From Anas platyrhynchos (lineage: Eukaryota > Chordata > Aves > Anseriformes > Anatidae), in assembly GCF_047663525.1 (NCBI RefSeq), contig NC_092588.1:136206501-136270500 (forward strand): a stretch of DNA of 64,000 bases, in the 5' to 3' direction. Position 1 is the first letter of the stretch, and each line of letters opens with the position of its first letter. Position numbers and translations under genes: made by a program. Of this stretch, positions 63,384 to 64,000 are shown one piece after another. The notes below the pieces were generated by a model. That model was not told the origin of the DNA, did not search any database, and saw nothing but the letters and a program-made list of their open reading frames with translations.

Positions 63384-64000
63384 CTGCCATTAAAAAGGAG
63401 AATTCAATTAAAAATAAATCAGCAGGTGCAAGTCTATGGAGGAAGGAGTGATTACTGTTCACTTGACTTGTGCCGGCTAAATCAACTTGCGTCACTGCAT
63501 GGGCTTTTAACAGAGCTCCCTGGGAGAAGCTCAGCCACCGAGTTTGCATGATTTAAGTTCACCTCTCCCTTTCTTTAGCCTAGATGTGACATTGTAGTGT
63601 GTGTGTTCAGCCCTGCCACGCTGCCATGGCAGTAAAAGGGGAATTGTTTAAAACAGCATTGTTAGAGAGACTGGACAGGAACGCATTCATGGGCAGTAAT
63701 ACATCATCCAGATGGGCCAAATTCAGAGTTGCAAACTTGTGGAGAAGGCACTGTTGAATAATTTATTGATTTTTTTTTTTTATCCAAGCAATTAACACCT
63801 CTTCCCCACTACTTCTGCTTTTCAAAAATTAGATGTCCAAGCACATAATTCCAGAAAGCTGATGGCTTTTCAGCTTTCACATTTTCCTCTTCAGAGGAAG
63901 TCTTGAAGAGTACTGCTTCCTTTTCAATACAAACACTTTGTACCTAGCACAACCCCTTGTCTGACCACGAGGGACAACCTGCAGAGATTATGGGAAACAG
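63384..64000 (-). other. CLDN12: CLDN12 5' UTR intron (partial)
   Basis: AT-rich DNA upstream of the coding exon with a poly-T tract near 63,771-63,781. No CpG island appears before the right edge, so the CLDN12 promoter must be beyond it. Confidence 0.6.

Overview
The window is vertebrate nuclear DNA, almost certainly from a bird. Three pieces carry the hallmark CR1 LINE 3' end (octamers like ATTCTATGA or its complement), two sequences match each other and resemble the ERV-L-type solo LTRs common in birds, coding density is low, and both recognised genes are split or preceded by GT-AG introns. All assignments come from reading the sequence; no database was searched.

Two real protein-coding genes are present, both on the minus strand and in the same order. 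CLDN12 (claudin-12) has its whole coding sequence in one exon at 62,627-63,364. An upstream 5' UTR intron runs off the right edge, and a long AT-rich 3' UTR probably ends near 59,445. About 10 kb downstream lies a complete seven-exon gene of the PTTG1IP (PBF) family. Its start codon is in a CpG island at 49,514 and its stop codon is at 19,291-19,293. I read all six introns by hand: each is GT-AG, the reading phases join, and the product is 178 residues with a signal peptide, a cysteine-rich PSI-like domain, one membrane helix, a basic and acidic coiled-coil tail and a terminal tyrosine sorting motif. The neighbourhood with CLDN12 (human 7q21.13) suggests the paralogue PTTG1IP2 rather than canonical PTTG1IP (human 21q22.3).

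Layout: 1-17,660 is intergenic DNA with CR1 relics and simple repeats and no gene I can support. 17,660-19,290 is the putative PTTG1IP2 3' UTR, which holds an ERV-L-like LTR and a run of 26 G. 19,291-49,514 is PTTG1IP2. 49,200-49,790 is its CpG-island promoter. 49,790-59,440 is intergenic. 59,445-63,383 is the CLDN12 terminal exon, and 63,384-64,000 is CLDN12 intron.

The most unusual element is a 5'-truncated endogenous retrovirus in PTTG1IP2 intron 3 (about 39,155-42,365), antisense to the gene. It keeps only a broken env-like region and a long (about 1.5 kb) 3' LTR. The putative R region of that LTR has expanded into a two-unit (9 bp and 13 bp) minisatellite of 367 bp. No gag, pol or 5' LTR is visible.
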